Position numbers and translations under genes: made by a program. Under the pieces are notes generated by a model. The model worked only from the letters and a program-made list of their open reading frames with translations, ran no database searches and was not told the origin of the DNA. 64,000 bases of DNA from Ochromonas danica (lineage: Eukaryota > Sar > Chrysophyceae > Chromulinales > Chromulinaceae). The stretch covers positions 1 through 64,000 of the forward strand of contig VKHL01000101.1 in assembly GCA_015146655.1 (NCBI GenBank), in the 5' to 3' direction. This document shows positions 51,816 through 62,774 of this stretch, piece by piece (positions within the stretch are counted from its first letter, which is position 1; each line of letters opens with the position of its first letter).

Positions 51816-54800
51816 CTAATCAACAACGATCACGTTCTCAGATGGAACTTGATCTTTTCGCACCTCATGAGATGTCTGTTCTGATGCCATAGGAACTCCA
51901 GTAGTCGTAGCAGCAGCAGCAGCAGTGGGTTCAGAAGACTTTGTGGCGCAATCTTCTGCAGCAGGTGCTGGTTGATCTGATACTGCTGCTTTGGCTCTAT
52001 TACTCAGCCTAGCCCTTAACTCTTCCAGCCTTCTCTTCTTCATCGCTTCCAGTTTCTTTGTCTCCTCAATCAATAAGGTATCAATTATTTGCTTTATCTC
52101 TCCCTTGACAAAGGTTTCAAATTGATTGACCACATCAGGTGCATACTTTGCCACAAAGTCGGGAGCAAGGTACTCCTGAGGAGAAGGGGCCAACGTGAGA
52201 AGAGCAATCTCAAAGACACGCAGTTTATTCTGATAATCTTGCGTGGACTTTGAAGCACCTTGGATCCCATACTTGCAAAACAATTCATGAAGCTGTTGGA
52301 TCACTGCACAACGCTGTTCATTAGTGATGGAAGCTCTCCAAGAGCCAGGGGGAGATATCTTGGAAGGATCAATCTGTTGAGAATCATCTGGGAGAATCTC
52401 ATATGTCTGCAAAGCATTTTTATGATGAATAAGCCAATTCATCATATACACAGTCTCATGCTTCACATTATATTGCACCATAACTTTGCGCTCCACGTAG
52501 CTGCGCAAAGATCCCTTCTCCGCCGCAGTCAGATGGAAAGTCAGAAAGTCTCTCTTGGAGGATTTTTTGTCCTTGTTGCTCAATGATGCACTGACATTTT
52601 CACTGGCCAATTGGCCTTGGGTGGACTCAACAGCAGCACCTTGTATATTTCCAGAAGATGGTAGCTCTTGTGGTTGCGGCTCTGATTGCTTGGAGGGCGG
52701 AAGTTCGGGAATTTTAGGCTTGGGAAGCTGCTTCGGTTTGGGTTTGTAAATCCCTTTCTCAAAACGGAAAGCACGTTCCAGTTCTCGATAAAGCTCACTG
52801 CGAGGATCTAAATCCACATCTTTTTGTGTCATTGTGAAAAACATTCTAATCGCAGGAAACAACCAAGAGAGCCTCGTTTCGACGTTTGCAGGAGAGCCGC
52901 GAGGGTATACCACGTGCCATGCATTTAAAGTTGCTAGCCGTTCATCTCTCATTTGCTTGACAGCCATAGCAACATAGTAATTTCGATTATCATCAGTGAC
53001 TGATTCGCCAAGAGTCTGCATGAGTCGAGAAATGAAGAATAAGCCACTGATGCGAGCATTGAGTGAATCCTCCAATTGTTTATTTGCAGCCGTACAAGGA
53101 AGAATAAGGTTTAGTGGCGAAAGAATAGTTAACAAGGCAACAATAGCTTCTTCCATTATTTGCCGATTTCTGTTGGGCGTAAAGCTGTTTGATCAGTTCA
53201 AGCATAAGTACATAGCAAACATCCATGAAGCAAGAAAGCAAAACATACCAAAACTTTGGTTCCAAGAGATCCTTCATGCCTGCTCTGATCAATGTAGTAG
53301 AACATATTCCTAGCATTGTTGCCATTTGCTGCACAGTTCGATTGGATACATGTCGCATGGTGTGCAAAGCATCTAAGAAAGAGAATGAGATAAAACCCAG
53401 TGAAATGGAACATCGCCATAAAATAACTGCGAGGAGCGCTTACCAAGAAAGATAGTCACTTTAGTTTCTGATGGAAGTTTTTCGTTTACTCCAGCATAGG
53501 TAAAGACAACTTTTGTAGCTTCTTCAGTTGTTAGAGCTTGTCGGCTCAAATCAGCATCCTCCGCCTCTCCAGTTTTGACAGTGTTTCCACCCTTGACAGT
53601 CTCTTTGGGCTGAGATTCACTTTCTTGCAATTGCTTCGTCGCCGTATCGTTTGCCTTCTTTAAATGATAAATCAACCGAAACAACTCGCCACGAGCGATT
53701 TCTGAACCAGTTTTAAATCGGATGTCAAAGTTTGGAATTTCCGCCAGATTCTTAAAACGAGAGCGAATCCGCTGCTCATCTCGACTCAAGCGCGCTTGAA
53801 TATCCTCCAGTTTGCAAAAGCGCAAAGGATGGTGCTCAGACAAATTGAGAATGTTCTTCTTTGATTCCTTGGCATCGCCTTCATCTTTGACCTCCTCTTC
53901 TTCCACCTCCTTTCCTTCTTCCTTCTCCTCATCGAGAGGCACATCATCCTCAGCAAGTGCTCCCTCAACGTCGAATTCCATGCACTCCTGACTGCAACGG
54001 ATATAACAAGCGGTCGAAGGCAACACATAACGCTTTGCTTTGAAGAATTTTGACTCTCCAATAATCAAAGCATCAGCAGGGAGACAGTCCTCACAATAGG
54101 CCAATGGACACACCTCGCAACGAAAGAGTAGTGCCGCGGCACTGGAAGTGCGGCAACAAGAAGTGCATGCATGGTGAGGACAAGACCACTTTCCAGCTGG
54201 TAGCCGTTTTAATCCCAAGCACGATATATGAAATGATAATGGACAGTTATCACACAAGATAATGTCGCCACCATCCCAACACGCTTGACAGTGATCTTGA
54301 TGATCGAAATCTCTGCCCGCAACTTGCTTGCCGTGATGCTGCTGAGTATGAATAAAGACGGAATTTTTATTACTGTTCATGGGCACACCCTTTCTTCGGA
54401 ATCCTTCAAGAATGTTGCGCTCTTTTGGCGGAACATGAGCTGACTGCGTTTTCCGGGGTTCTGTGCGAAGAGTTTGCACAATCCCAACGCCTTCAACGTT
54501 AATCTCGACCATCCGATTCCTTATTTGACGCTTAGGCCGCTTCTCTACGGGCTCGATAACATCTTCCATCATAGCATCAGCTAATACAGGCTCTTCACTT
54601 GGGACAGCATCTTCCTCTGTCGGTACAGTATGGCGAAGATTATCGATAGAGATTAAAGGCTCAGTTTCATTGAAAGTCGCTATCGACATCTCTTGATTCT
54701 CGTTCAAACAGATGGTGCGGGTTGCATTTGAAGGTGTGTCATCGTTTTCTGCAGTAGCATCAGCAGATGTCTCTGAATTCGCAGATGGTCCAAACCCACG

Positions 54801-57456
54801 AGAACGGTCAATGATCGCATCGATATGTTCATCTGTAATGACGTTTTCATCAGCATCATGCATTGAAAATGCAGAATTCCAACCGAACTTTAAAGCGGCA
54901 AAAATCTGCGATTGCCCCAGATCGCTGGGATTTGTGAGATCATCCTCCACATCCATATTCCCTTCCGCTTCATCTACTAATTCACCATTGTCTCCACTTT
55001 CACGTTTACGTTTTCGACCGCTCTCAGGAATGTCATCGTCTTCGTTGTCATTCTTTGCTATTCCTCGAAGCTCATCCAATGCAAGAGCTGAAGATGTGGA
55101 GCCACGGTTGACCATGGAGTCTAGAAAGAGCTTTTTCTGTGCTCGATGGACAATGCATTCGTCAACACTTCCTTTTGTTACCAGTCGGTAAACATGAACA
55201 GGTTTTGTTTGGCCGATTCGATGCACACGAGCCATCGCTTGGATATCAGCCTGTTGTCCGAAACAAGTGGCGATGGATGTTAGGCTGGCGACATATGGAA
55301 ACAATTATGAGGAATATGCACAATACCTGTGGGTTCCAGTCACTATCGAATAAAATAACAGTGTCAGCTGTATACAGATTCACGCCTTCACCTCCAGCCC
55401 TGGTACTTAAACAGAAAATGGGAATCTCGGATTTCGCCCGATTAAACATCGTTACGTTCACTTCGCGCATAACACGATTAGTGCTGCCATCTAAACGTTT
55501 ATATTGATATCCCTTCATATCGAGATAATCGCATATAATGTCGAGTGTGTGAGTGAATTGAGAGAAAACAACAACTCGGTGCCCCTTCTCAATAAGCTTG
55601 GTAAGCAATTTGTCGAGAATTACCATCTTCCCACTCGCCGAGATAATCTCAGCAGTTGCGGATCCATCAATGTTCAAATTTTCAATACCAGGGAATAGGA
55701 AAGGATGGTTTGCAGCCTTTCTGAGGTGTGCCAGCAAGCCTAAGAGGGATTTCTTTTCATTGGCAGAGGACGTTAGCCGCCGTAACTCACGACTTTGGGG
55801 CGCTGCCTCCACTACAGAGCCTTGCTGCTGAGAGATCTCTCCCTGAAAGCGCTTCTCCATAGCAGAAAGAACTTTCTTTTCCTTGAGTAAAAGAAATTGA
55901 GAAATTTCCTTTTGGAGGGAAGACATCGGACACTCTACCAGAGTTTCCAACTTTGGAGGAAGTTTTTGCTCAACTTCAGCCTTTAGGCGACGAAGAATGA
56001 AAGGACGCATCATGTAATGCGCTTTATCCAACAACTTGCGATCTATAGATAGCGACGGGGCGGCGCCATTTCGTTGCCCATTAAGATCGAACGCATTTTC
56101 GAAGCATGATAAATCCGTAAAGATGTTGGGAGCAAGAAAGCGGAGGATCACACCAGTCTCGCGGAGATTATTCTGCAAAGGTGTACCCGTCAAAACAATC
56201 TTGAAGACAGCCTTGATAGAGGAACATGCCTTTGAAACTTCAGCCTCGTCATGACGTATGCGATGACCTTCATCAAGGATAACTGTACGCCAAACAATTC
56301 GCTTAAGTGCTCTCGATAAAGCTTGTGACTTAAGCATTTCATATGTTGTTATCACAACTTCCAACTCATTGCATTGAGTGGTAAGAATAGTTCTCAATCG
56401 ATTGGCCTCACTGGTTTCCGTTGCATGGACACGAAGTACTTGTAGAGAAGGACAAAAGCGTCTCAACTCATTGCTCCAATTAAATAGAACTGTCAGAGGG
56501 ATCACAATTAGAAATGGACCTTTCACCTTGCGTACTCTGATGAGGTAAGTGATAAAAGCAATCGTTTGTAACGTTTCTATCATAACATAACATAACATAA
56601 CATAGCATAACATGAAACAGTCAGTTTTTCGCAAAGACCAGCAAATAAAAGACAAGAACTTACTTCCTAAACCCATTTCATCACCAAGAATGCAATTAAT
56701 AGAGTTGTCATAATTGCTAACCAACCAGCTTAAACCTTCTAGTTGATAACTTCGCATTACACAATTCTTGAGATCTCTTGGTTGTTGAATAGCATTCTTG
56801 ATGTTATCTTGCTTAAGTTTGTCATGATTAACTGAATGAGTTAGTTTGGTGAAGACCTTCTCATTAACGAAAGGTTTCAAAGCATTGCGATAAGGTGCTA
56901 GTGACTTCAAACGGTTCTCATTCGCCTCCTCAACGAGGGAGTAGGAGAGAGCCTGTGCTACCCGCCCTTTCTTTGCTTTAGCCTTTGCCTTTGCCTTAGA
57001 TTTCGATTTTGATTTAAGTTTGGAGAGGGGCAGGTCATCGTCTGAGTCACTTTGATAATCTCTTGCAATCTTGCCTAAAGAGAAGTCATCAATATCACTG
57101 CCACTCTCTTCCTCAGCACTTCCTCCTTCATCCTCGAACACTTCCTCTTCTTCTTCATATGTTGACTCATTGTCATTGTCATCCTCTTCTTGGACCACCT
57201 CCTCCTCCTCCTCCCCGTGTCCTTCCTGCTCCGAAGAAGAAACATCAAAATCAGAGTCTCGAATCTCATGATTTAATTCTTCTTCTTCCTCCTCCTCTTC
57301 TTCCTCGACTTCTTCTTCAACTGTTCTCATCTTCTGAGCAAGGGTAGTGTTATCCAGATCGTCTTCTTCTCTTCTTCTTCTTCTTCGAGTGAAGACGTGG
57401 TCACCTTCGTCTTCTTCTTCTTCGTTGTTGTTGTTGTTATCAAAATAGCTCGTCAT
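51816..57456 (-). CDS. SNF2-family chromatin remodeler with PHD finger and long novel C-terminus
   Basis: Five exons on the minus strand: 57456-56664, 56576-55327, 55250-53444, 53372-53249, 53184-51816 (1780 residues). The N-terminus is acidic. The ATPase reads [31 protein letters not shown] (P-loop Lys codon split by intron 1), [42 protein letters not shown], and [22 protein letters not shown] (second join). Sequence is nearest the ISWI/Snf2 groups but no HAND-SANT-SLIDE was seen. A PHD finger follows ([28 protein letters not shown] split over about residue 1015) with a second Cys-rich zinc module ([12 protein letters not shown]). Exons 4-5 (DALHTMRHV... and a roughly 450-residue helical, Lys/Pro-rich end) are unrecognised. 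Exon 4-5 joining rests on phase: one acceptor gives a stop, the other (53184) reads through. Confidence 0.85.
56580..56612 (+). repeat. CATAA pentanucleotide repeat in SNF2 intron 1
   Basis: About six CATAA units (TTATG on the gene strand) occupy the last 30 bases before the intron 1 acceptor, where a pyrimidine tract would be expected. Confidence 0.9.
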
Positions 57457-57739
57457 CGTCCTCTCCCAGCAAACTCAATCACACAGTCAGAGGGATTAGA
57501 AAATGCAAATAAATATGAAAGATACGATGAAGAAAACTGAAACACAATCCAGCCACAACAGGGCAAGTGAAAAGCTTCCACGAATGGCGAACTTTCAAAA
57601 TCCCCCTCTCATATACACAGAATAGTGAGTTTCAAACCGATATTGTCGATATTTTCAGCTTGATCAATCGAGTTTTTCAACCCCAGGTGATTAACTTAAG
57701 ACGAGAGTTATCTGGTAAATATGAATCAAATCGAGCAAA

Positions 57740-58942
57740 ATGGAGAATTTGTGCTCATCTATAGCACAATTGATACATTTCTCGAATGAAATATTACAAG
57801 ATCATTTATCTAGAACAGTGCAGCATGATATTCATGGATCAGAAGAAGAAGCGATTGCCTTCTCAGAGAAGATTATTTTGTTAATTTCTGACCTGTCCAA
57901 AACATCCATACAGGCAAACAAACTTCAACAAAAGTTAGAACAACGAGAAAAGAGAACTGTAGAATGTCTCCTTCATTTACAAGATTTAGTGCGAAGTCAA
58001 CAAAAGGAGTTGCAGCGTCTCTCTCAGAAGCCTGTCACTGTTGACTGCGCCTCAGAGACTGTAGCAGTGGTGGATATGGAGAAGGAGAAGTTATTAGAGG
58101 AAGTCAGCCAATTACGTGCTGAAATGAAAGCGTTGAGAAGGGAGAGAGATGAACAGGTCCAAGCGCTAGAGAGTGCTAATGACAGTCTCACGGGGAGGTT
58201 GAAGAGATGTGTCTTGCTGCTAAAGGCTCAACAAGCACTCATTGACCAGAAGAAACATGACGAAGAAAAACACCCCGAACCTTCCTTTGCCCGTCCTCCC
58301 CGCCCACTACCTACTGCTCTCATTCATAGACAGTATGACAATACTAACGGCGACGATGATGATGGTGGTGGTGGTGGTTATGATGAGAGAGAGAAGTGGC
58401 ATATTGACTTTGAAGATAGCACTGCAGGATTATCTAAGCATCATGTTCCTACTCCTTCATCAAGGCATAGATATGCACCCGTCAGTCTTCCACCAGTTCC
58501 TAGTCTTCCCTCGACTTTGAGCACAACAGAAAGAGAACAACAGAAGCCTCCGGTTCAAGAGGTGGTGGATTTGGAAGATTACTCAACACACTCTTCTCTT
58601 GCGCTCACTGTTAGTTCAATGAAGTTGGGAAGTATGCACAATCAAGAAGGCCAGCGGGAAGAACTGCTACAGTCACCGCAAGTGGTGGACAATATAGTGA
58701 CTGAGAAGGAAGAGGACATGGGAGATGAAGAGGAAGAGCCTAGTTATGATGATGATTCATTGGTAGGAGAGAGCTTTGAAGGCCATGAGAGCTATGAGGG
58801 ATATGAAATAGATACAGAAAAAGGTGGTGAACAGGTAGTGGAGGAAGGGGTTGTGTGGGGGAAGAGGCACAGAGAAGAGAATTCCATTGGCTCAACAGAG
58901 GATTCATTCGAGTTAGTTCAGGGCTACTATGATATTGGATGA
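57740..58942 (+). CDS. Hypothetical coiled-coil protein
   Basis: A 400-residue single exon from the ATG at 57740. Not recognised. Residues about 1-165 are helical and heptad-like (KLQQKLEQREKRTVECLLHLQDL; EKEKLLEEVSQLRAEMKALRRERDEQ in part), then a Pro/His-rich linker, Asp/Gly runs (DDDDGGGGG) and a very acidic tail with VGESFEGHESYEGYE. It is divergent from the SNF2 gene (283 bp). Likely a cytoskeletal or scaffold protein, by inference only. Confidence 0.6.
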   Translation: MENLCSSIAQLIHFSNEILQDHLSRTVQHDIHGSEEEAIAFSEKIILLISDLSKTSIQANKLQQKLEQREKRTVECLLHLQDLVRSQQKELQRLSQKPVTVDCASETVAVVDMEKEKLLEEVSQLRAEMKALRRERDEQVQALESANDSLTGRLKRCVLLLKAQQALIDQKKHDEEKHPEPSFARPPRPLPTALIHRQYDNTNGDDDDGGGGGYDEREKWHIDFEDSTAGLSKHHVPTPSSRHRYAPVSLPPVPSLPSTLSTTEREQQKPPVQEVVDLEDYSTHSSLALTVSSMKLGSMHNQEGQREELLQSPQVVDNIVTEKEEDMGDEEEEPSYDDDSLVGESFEGHESYEGYEIDTEKGGEQVVEEGVVWGKRHREENSIGSTEDSFELVQGYYDIG

Positions 58943-59574
58943 TGAGTTTAGCCTTGAAGTGAAATAACTACCCCATCTTCTTTCTCTTCACATTGTTCGG
59001 AAGTACTATTGTGGACACCTACATTCTCTGCAAGTCGCCTTCTGAACAACGAGCGAGTCTACAGTATCTTACGGCGAGTGGTGTGGAGTTACGGTTACAG
59101 TAACTGTAAACTGCAATCATTCCGATGACCCGAAGAGCTGACAAAATGTATTCTATGATACAAGCAATCTCAGGAACACTTCGAATGGCATTTTTAATGC
59201 TTATTATTGCCACTATTAACATCGTAATGTTACTAAACAAACTTACCATTAATCTCTGTTGAATTAAACTGGTTAGATATGCAAATAAATAATTAGACTA
59301 TCTGAATCTGTCCGTCTGGCCTTTTAGCTTGCTGCTCGGATCTGGGTTGGGTTTTGATTGGGTTTTGATTGGGTTTTTGTTGGGTTGAGATTGATCATCA
59401 TCCTCTTGTTCTTTTGTTCGGACAAACAGCCAATAGGCTGTTAGTGCTGTTTTATAGTCCTCATCTGTCTCGAGGATATTGGACTCTTAGTTGATTTATT
59501 TCTTGATCTGATTGATCATTCACTCGGAGGAAATTCACAATCATCTTTTCTACCACCTCTTTTCACCTCTGGCC
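58943..59574. other. Intergenic with TTGGGTTTTGAT tandem repeats
   Basis: 632 bp. 59347-59388 holds three or so copies of TTGGGTTTTGAT, possibly in the leader of the transporter gene. TTACAGT-A-ACTGTAA at 59095-59109 is a small inverted repeat. Short frames have no motif. Confidence 0.6.
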
Positions 59575-61059
59575 ATGTTAAATCAGCGACTAAGACAATC
59601 ATCATTAGGTTTTGGTATGGATAATCCTGCTTCTATAACACGTGCTTCCAATGGAAGCTCAACAACTCAAGTTAACAAGGATGACCCTCTTGCGAATGAT
59701 CAAACGAAAGAGAAGTATCCTAATTACCATGGACATGGAGAATATTACCCCAAACCTTTGGTTTTATTTTCCATAGATATATCACATTGGTCTCCTACTC
59801 TCCAATCATTTGTTTTGATTGGTGGGTTAATCTTCTTCATGTGTATCTATGGGTATTATCAAGAGTTAGTTATCTATGGATGGTTTGATCGGAAATTGTC
59901 GATCTTCTCTACTTTCCTTCATTTCTTAGGATGTTCTATCTTTGCTCAGATTCAACGTCATGTTTCTCATACAGTCAATAGTCGTAATTTCCCACCTGGG
60001 TCTTCACAAGCGTCTTCAGCAGCATCTTGTCAACAATTTGCGATGTCCATGGGTACCGCTCCTCCTAGAATAGCTGTAGGATATTATCTTCTCTTGGTCT
60101 TGACCAAAACAGTAGCACAAGGAATGTCCAATCTATCTATGACACAGATTAACTATCCTGCTAAAGTGTTATTCAAGTCAGCTAATCCTATTGTGACGAT
60201 GATCATTGGAGCATGCTGGCTGAAGAGAAGCTATCCATCAAGAGATTATGTAGTGGTAATCCTGTTAGTACTGGGTTTATATGTTTTCATCACTGGTGAC
60301 CTTCAGAATGCGCCTCATAGTACTGGATGGGGTATATTCTATGTTGTTTTATCCATGTTTGGATCTGCTGGAGTCCCCATGATCCAAGAACATTGTATTG
60401 CTACCTATCATGCTACGGTGGAAGATCTTTTGTACTATTCTTATATTGGTAGTACTTTGATATCTCTTATTCTTGCTGTTTGCAGTGGCGAGTTTAGTAT
60501 GGGTATCTCCTTCCTAATGAATAGTGGCTCCGTGCATACCTGGTTTATCTTCATCGCCTTTTGCTCGTTTAGCTTTCTTGGGGCCAACTTTTCCACTGCT
60601 ATTACAGCACAATATGGTGCCTTAGTGAATGGAATAGCAAATACCTTTCGTAAAGCCGCAACAATTGCTATGAGCTTTCTTCTCTTTCCTGAAAGAAATG
60701 AGATTACAAACCACAAGATATTTGGAGCTCTAATATTCTTCAGTGGGTTATTGGTGAGAATCTTTGTTAGCCATAGGAAAGACCGTCTTCCTCACAATAG
60801 CGGGCCCTATTCTCCCAAAAAGGAGAGAATGGTTGAATGCTTAACCAATGCTGTGACACCGCCTACTAATCAAATGTATATAAATGCAAACGCACAAATG
60901 CTGGCATTGAGCGAAAGCACACAGAACCTATTGGATATCGAGTCTGCCTGTCCAAACAGCATCCATACCGAGGAGATGAGAGGCGATGTAGAGGAAATGG
61001 ACCTAGATATCGAAGATGAGCTGGAAGAAAGTGCAGTCATGCTGAATACGCGGTTGTGA
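59575..61059 (+). CDS. Nucleotide-sugar / PAPS transporter, SLC35B-like
   Basis: 494 residues from ATG 59575; a TTG-led extension to 59512 is unlikely. About ten membrane helices of the UAA/SLC35B fold: FVLIGGLIFFMCIYGYYQEL (helix 1 with the G-x-x-Q-E-x family element), GMSNLSMTQINYPAKVLFKSANPIVTMIIGA in parts, DYVVVILLVLGLYVFITGD, GAGVPM-type helix 6 region and GIANTFRKAATIAMSFLLFPE. The kVxfKsanPi element is typical of SLC35B2/B3, Golgi transporters of PAPS or UDP-galactose. N- and C-termini are cytosolic and hydrophilic; the tail is acidic (EEMDLDIEDELEES). Confidence 0.85.
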   Translation: MLNQRLRQSSLGFGMDNPASITRASNGSSTTQVNKDDPLANDQTKEKYPNYHGHGEYYPKPLVLFSIDISHWSPTLQSFVLIGGLIFFMCIYGYYQELVIYGWFDRKLSIFSTFLHFLGCSIFAQIQRHVSHTVNSRNFPPGSSQASSAASCQQFAMSMGTAPPRIAVGYYLLLVLTKTVAQGMSNLSMTQINYPAKVLFKSANPIVTMIIGACWLKRSYPSRDYVVVILLVLGLYVFITGDLQNAPHSTGWGIFYVVLSMFGSAGVPMIQEHCIATYHATVEDLLYYSYIGSTLISLILAVCSGEFSMGISFLMNSGSVHTWFIFIAFCSFSFLGANFSTAITAQYGALVNGIANTFRKAATIAMSFLLFPERNEITNHKIFGALIFFSGLLVRIFVSHRKDRLPHNSGPYSPKKERMVECLTNAVTPPTNQMYINANAQMLALSESTQNLLDIESACPNSIHTEEMRGDVEEMDLDIEDELEESAVMLNTRL

Positions 61060-61381
61060 CAGTGGTAGTTCCAATAGATAAAAATAGTTGTGTATGTGTG
61101 GGTGGGGTAAATAAGGTTGTTTATTAGTTCGCGTCAGATTGCCCTTGATATTGATAAGGCGGTCACATTTTTATTTGTAGACTTCGTGGAGGATGATGAA
61201 TGCTTAGTGTGAAGAGAGAGATTAAGATTGGACATGAGCAGGGGCGGAGCTGTACGCTAGGTGGTGTCAATAGAGCTATGTTTTCCGTAGGAATTGTTTC
61301 AACGTTCAAGCACTATGACTCAGATGCATTTAAAAATAGGATAAAAATGCTGGCGAGCTAACTACAGTTTGTCTCTGTCAT
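61060..61381. other. Intergenic, nothing recognised
   Basis: 322 bp between convergent genes; no feature seen. Confidence 0.4.
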
Positions 61382-62459
61382 TCATGTGAAGTCTCTCTCA
61401 TCTGGTATGTAGTTCTTCTTCCAATCTGCATAGTGAGAAGTCTTCTTCCAATCATAGTAGAACTCAATGACTTCTTTAACTGTCTTCGTTTTGATCTAAT
61501 AATTCATCGACAAGGAAATAAGTCACTTGTTTGGTAAGATGGGAGGCTAGCTTACATATTTCTGAATAAGATTGAAGTTTTTGCCAAAGAGCATTATGGC
61601 AGCTTCAAAAACAGATACTTCATATGGACTCCAACGCTCTAGTAGGATGAGCAAGATCATGGGTAAATTGTATTCAAAGAGCCCATATAATATAGATTTC
61701 TTACCCATAACTGTGGGATAACGCAAAGGACTGACCAAATACCCAAGTGCATTGATTCGTTCTAAAGGATACTAAATCACATACCCACGAGTTAATAACA
61801 GACAAAGGAAAAATAAGCTAAATTCTCTATTGTTGAGATCAATTATATATATAATATGTCTGCCATGTCCATCACATGTGAGAGTGATATGAGAGAGTAG
61901 GGATGAATGAATGCCAACAAGAGAGAGACAGAGAGAAGGAATGTGAAAAGAAGATACACTTACTCTTCCTTTTTCAGGCGCAAAACCAAAGGGACCAACA
62001 GTGATTTGTGTAGGAAACATCATTTCACTGATGAAATCCACATACCGATCATTCATCACATCTTTAGGACCTAACAACAAATAAATCAAAAACAAGAGAA
62101 ATAAAGGATTCAAATCATTAAGAAAGATAGTCAAGGAGGTAGTAGGGATAGAATCATCACAATATACTAACTACCTTTGGTATAAACGGAGGGTTTGTTA
62201 GGTTTCGTTGTGGAAGTTGATTCTAATTTCACTTCAGCTTTGGTTTCAACTTTATGAGGATGTCCCTCTTTACCATGACCAATGCGTGGTCGAGAAGGTG
62301 TGTGACCGACCTCTGGATCATCTTCTAATGATCTACAGTGGTAGGCATAGCCATGGGGAGTCTAATATGAGGACATTGATTTCAATGAGAATAAGACAAC
62401 AAATTTTACCTTTTACTTCCCAATTCACTTGTCAATTCCTTTTTCTCTTCTAAAGACAT
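61382..62459 (-). CDS. Small SANT-domain protein (MIER/MTA-like SANT)
   Basis: Five exons on the minus strand: 62459-62410, 62332-62175, 62070-61964, 61771-61556, 61495-61382 (214 residues). The last three joins are secure: YTK|GPKDVMNDRY, PEKGR|YPLERINALGY and FNLIQKY|IKTKTVKEVI. The C-terminal 70 residues form a SANT domain: RWSPYEVSVFEAAIMLFGKNF, then EVIEFYYDWKKTSHY, the W...FE...GK.F...FYY.WKKT pattern of ELM2-SANT co-repressors. The segment before it (VDFISEMMFPTQITVGP) might be a degenerate ELM2. The first join is uncertain: the acceptor at 62361 is stronger but does not fit the phase of exon 1; that at 62332 does. Probably nuclear. Confidence 0.72.
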
Positions 62460-62774
62460 TTGGACAAGCTTTGATAGTGGAAAGGAGGTCAATATAGATT
62501 TTCTTTTATTTGCTTCAGAGGGTGTGGAATGTTTGGTGTTATCATGGAGCGCGGGAAAAACGTGCTCGATTCAAACCTTTCACCTAGGAATTATTCCTAC
62601 TATCATATGCTGCTGTAGACCTACTGTAGTAGGTCTAAATAGGGTGAAAAATAGTGAAGAGTGGATTCATTAAATTACACACTTCCAATTCAAGCAACAG
62701 AATAGAGATAGTTTGGCGATAATTTCATATTAACATTGCAATGGACCCATTTTGAATCGCATTAGCACACATGA
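62460..62774. other. Intergenic or extended 5' exon of the SANT gene
   Basis: 315 bp. On the minus strand the SANT frame stays open upstream to about 62560 (reads STPSEANKRKSILTSFPLS), so a further 5' coding exon is possible. Otherwise nothing recognised. Confidence 0.4.

Noticed and set aside
52996-53313. 105-codon plus-strand frame opposite SNF2 exons 4-5
   Set aside because: Opposes exons that join in phase; composition unremarkable.
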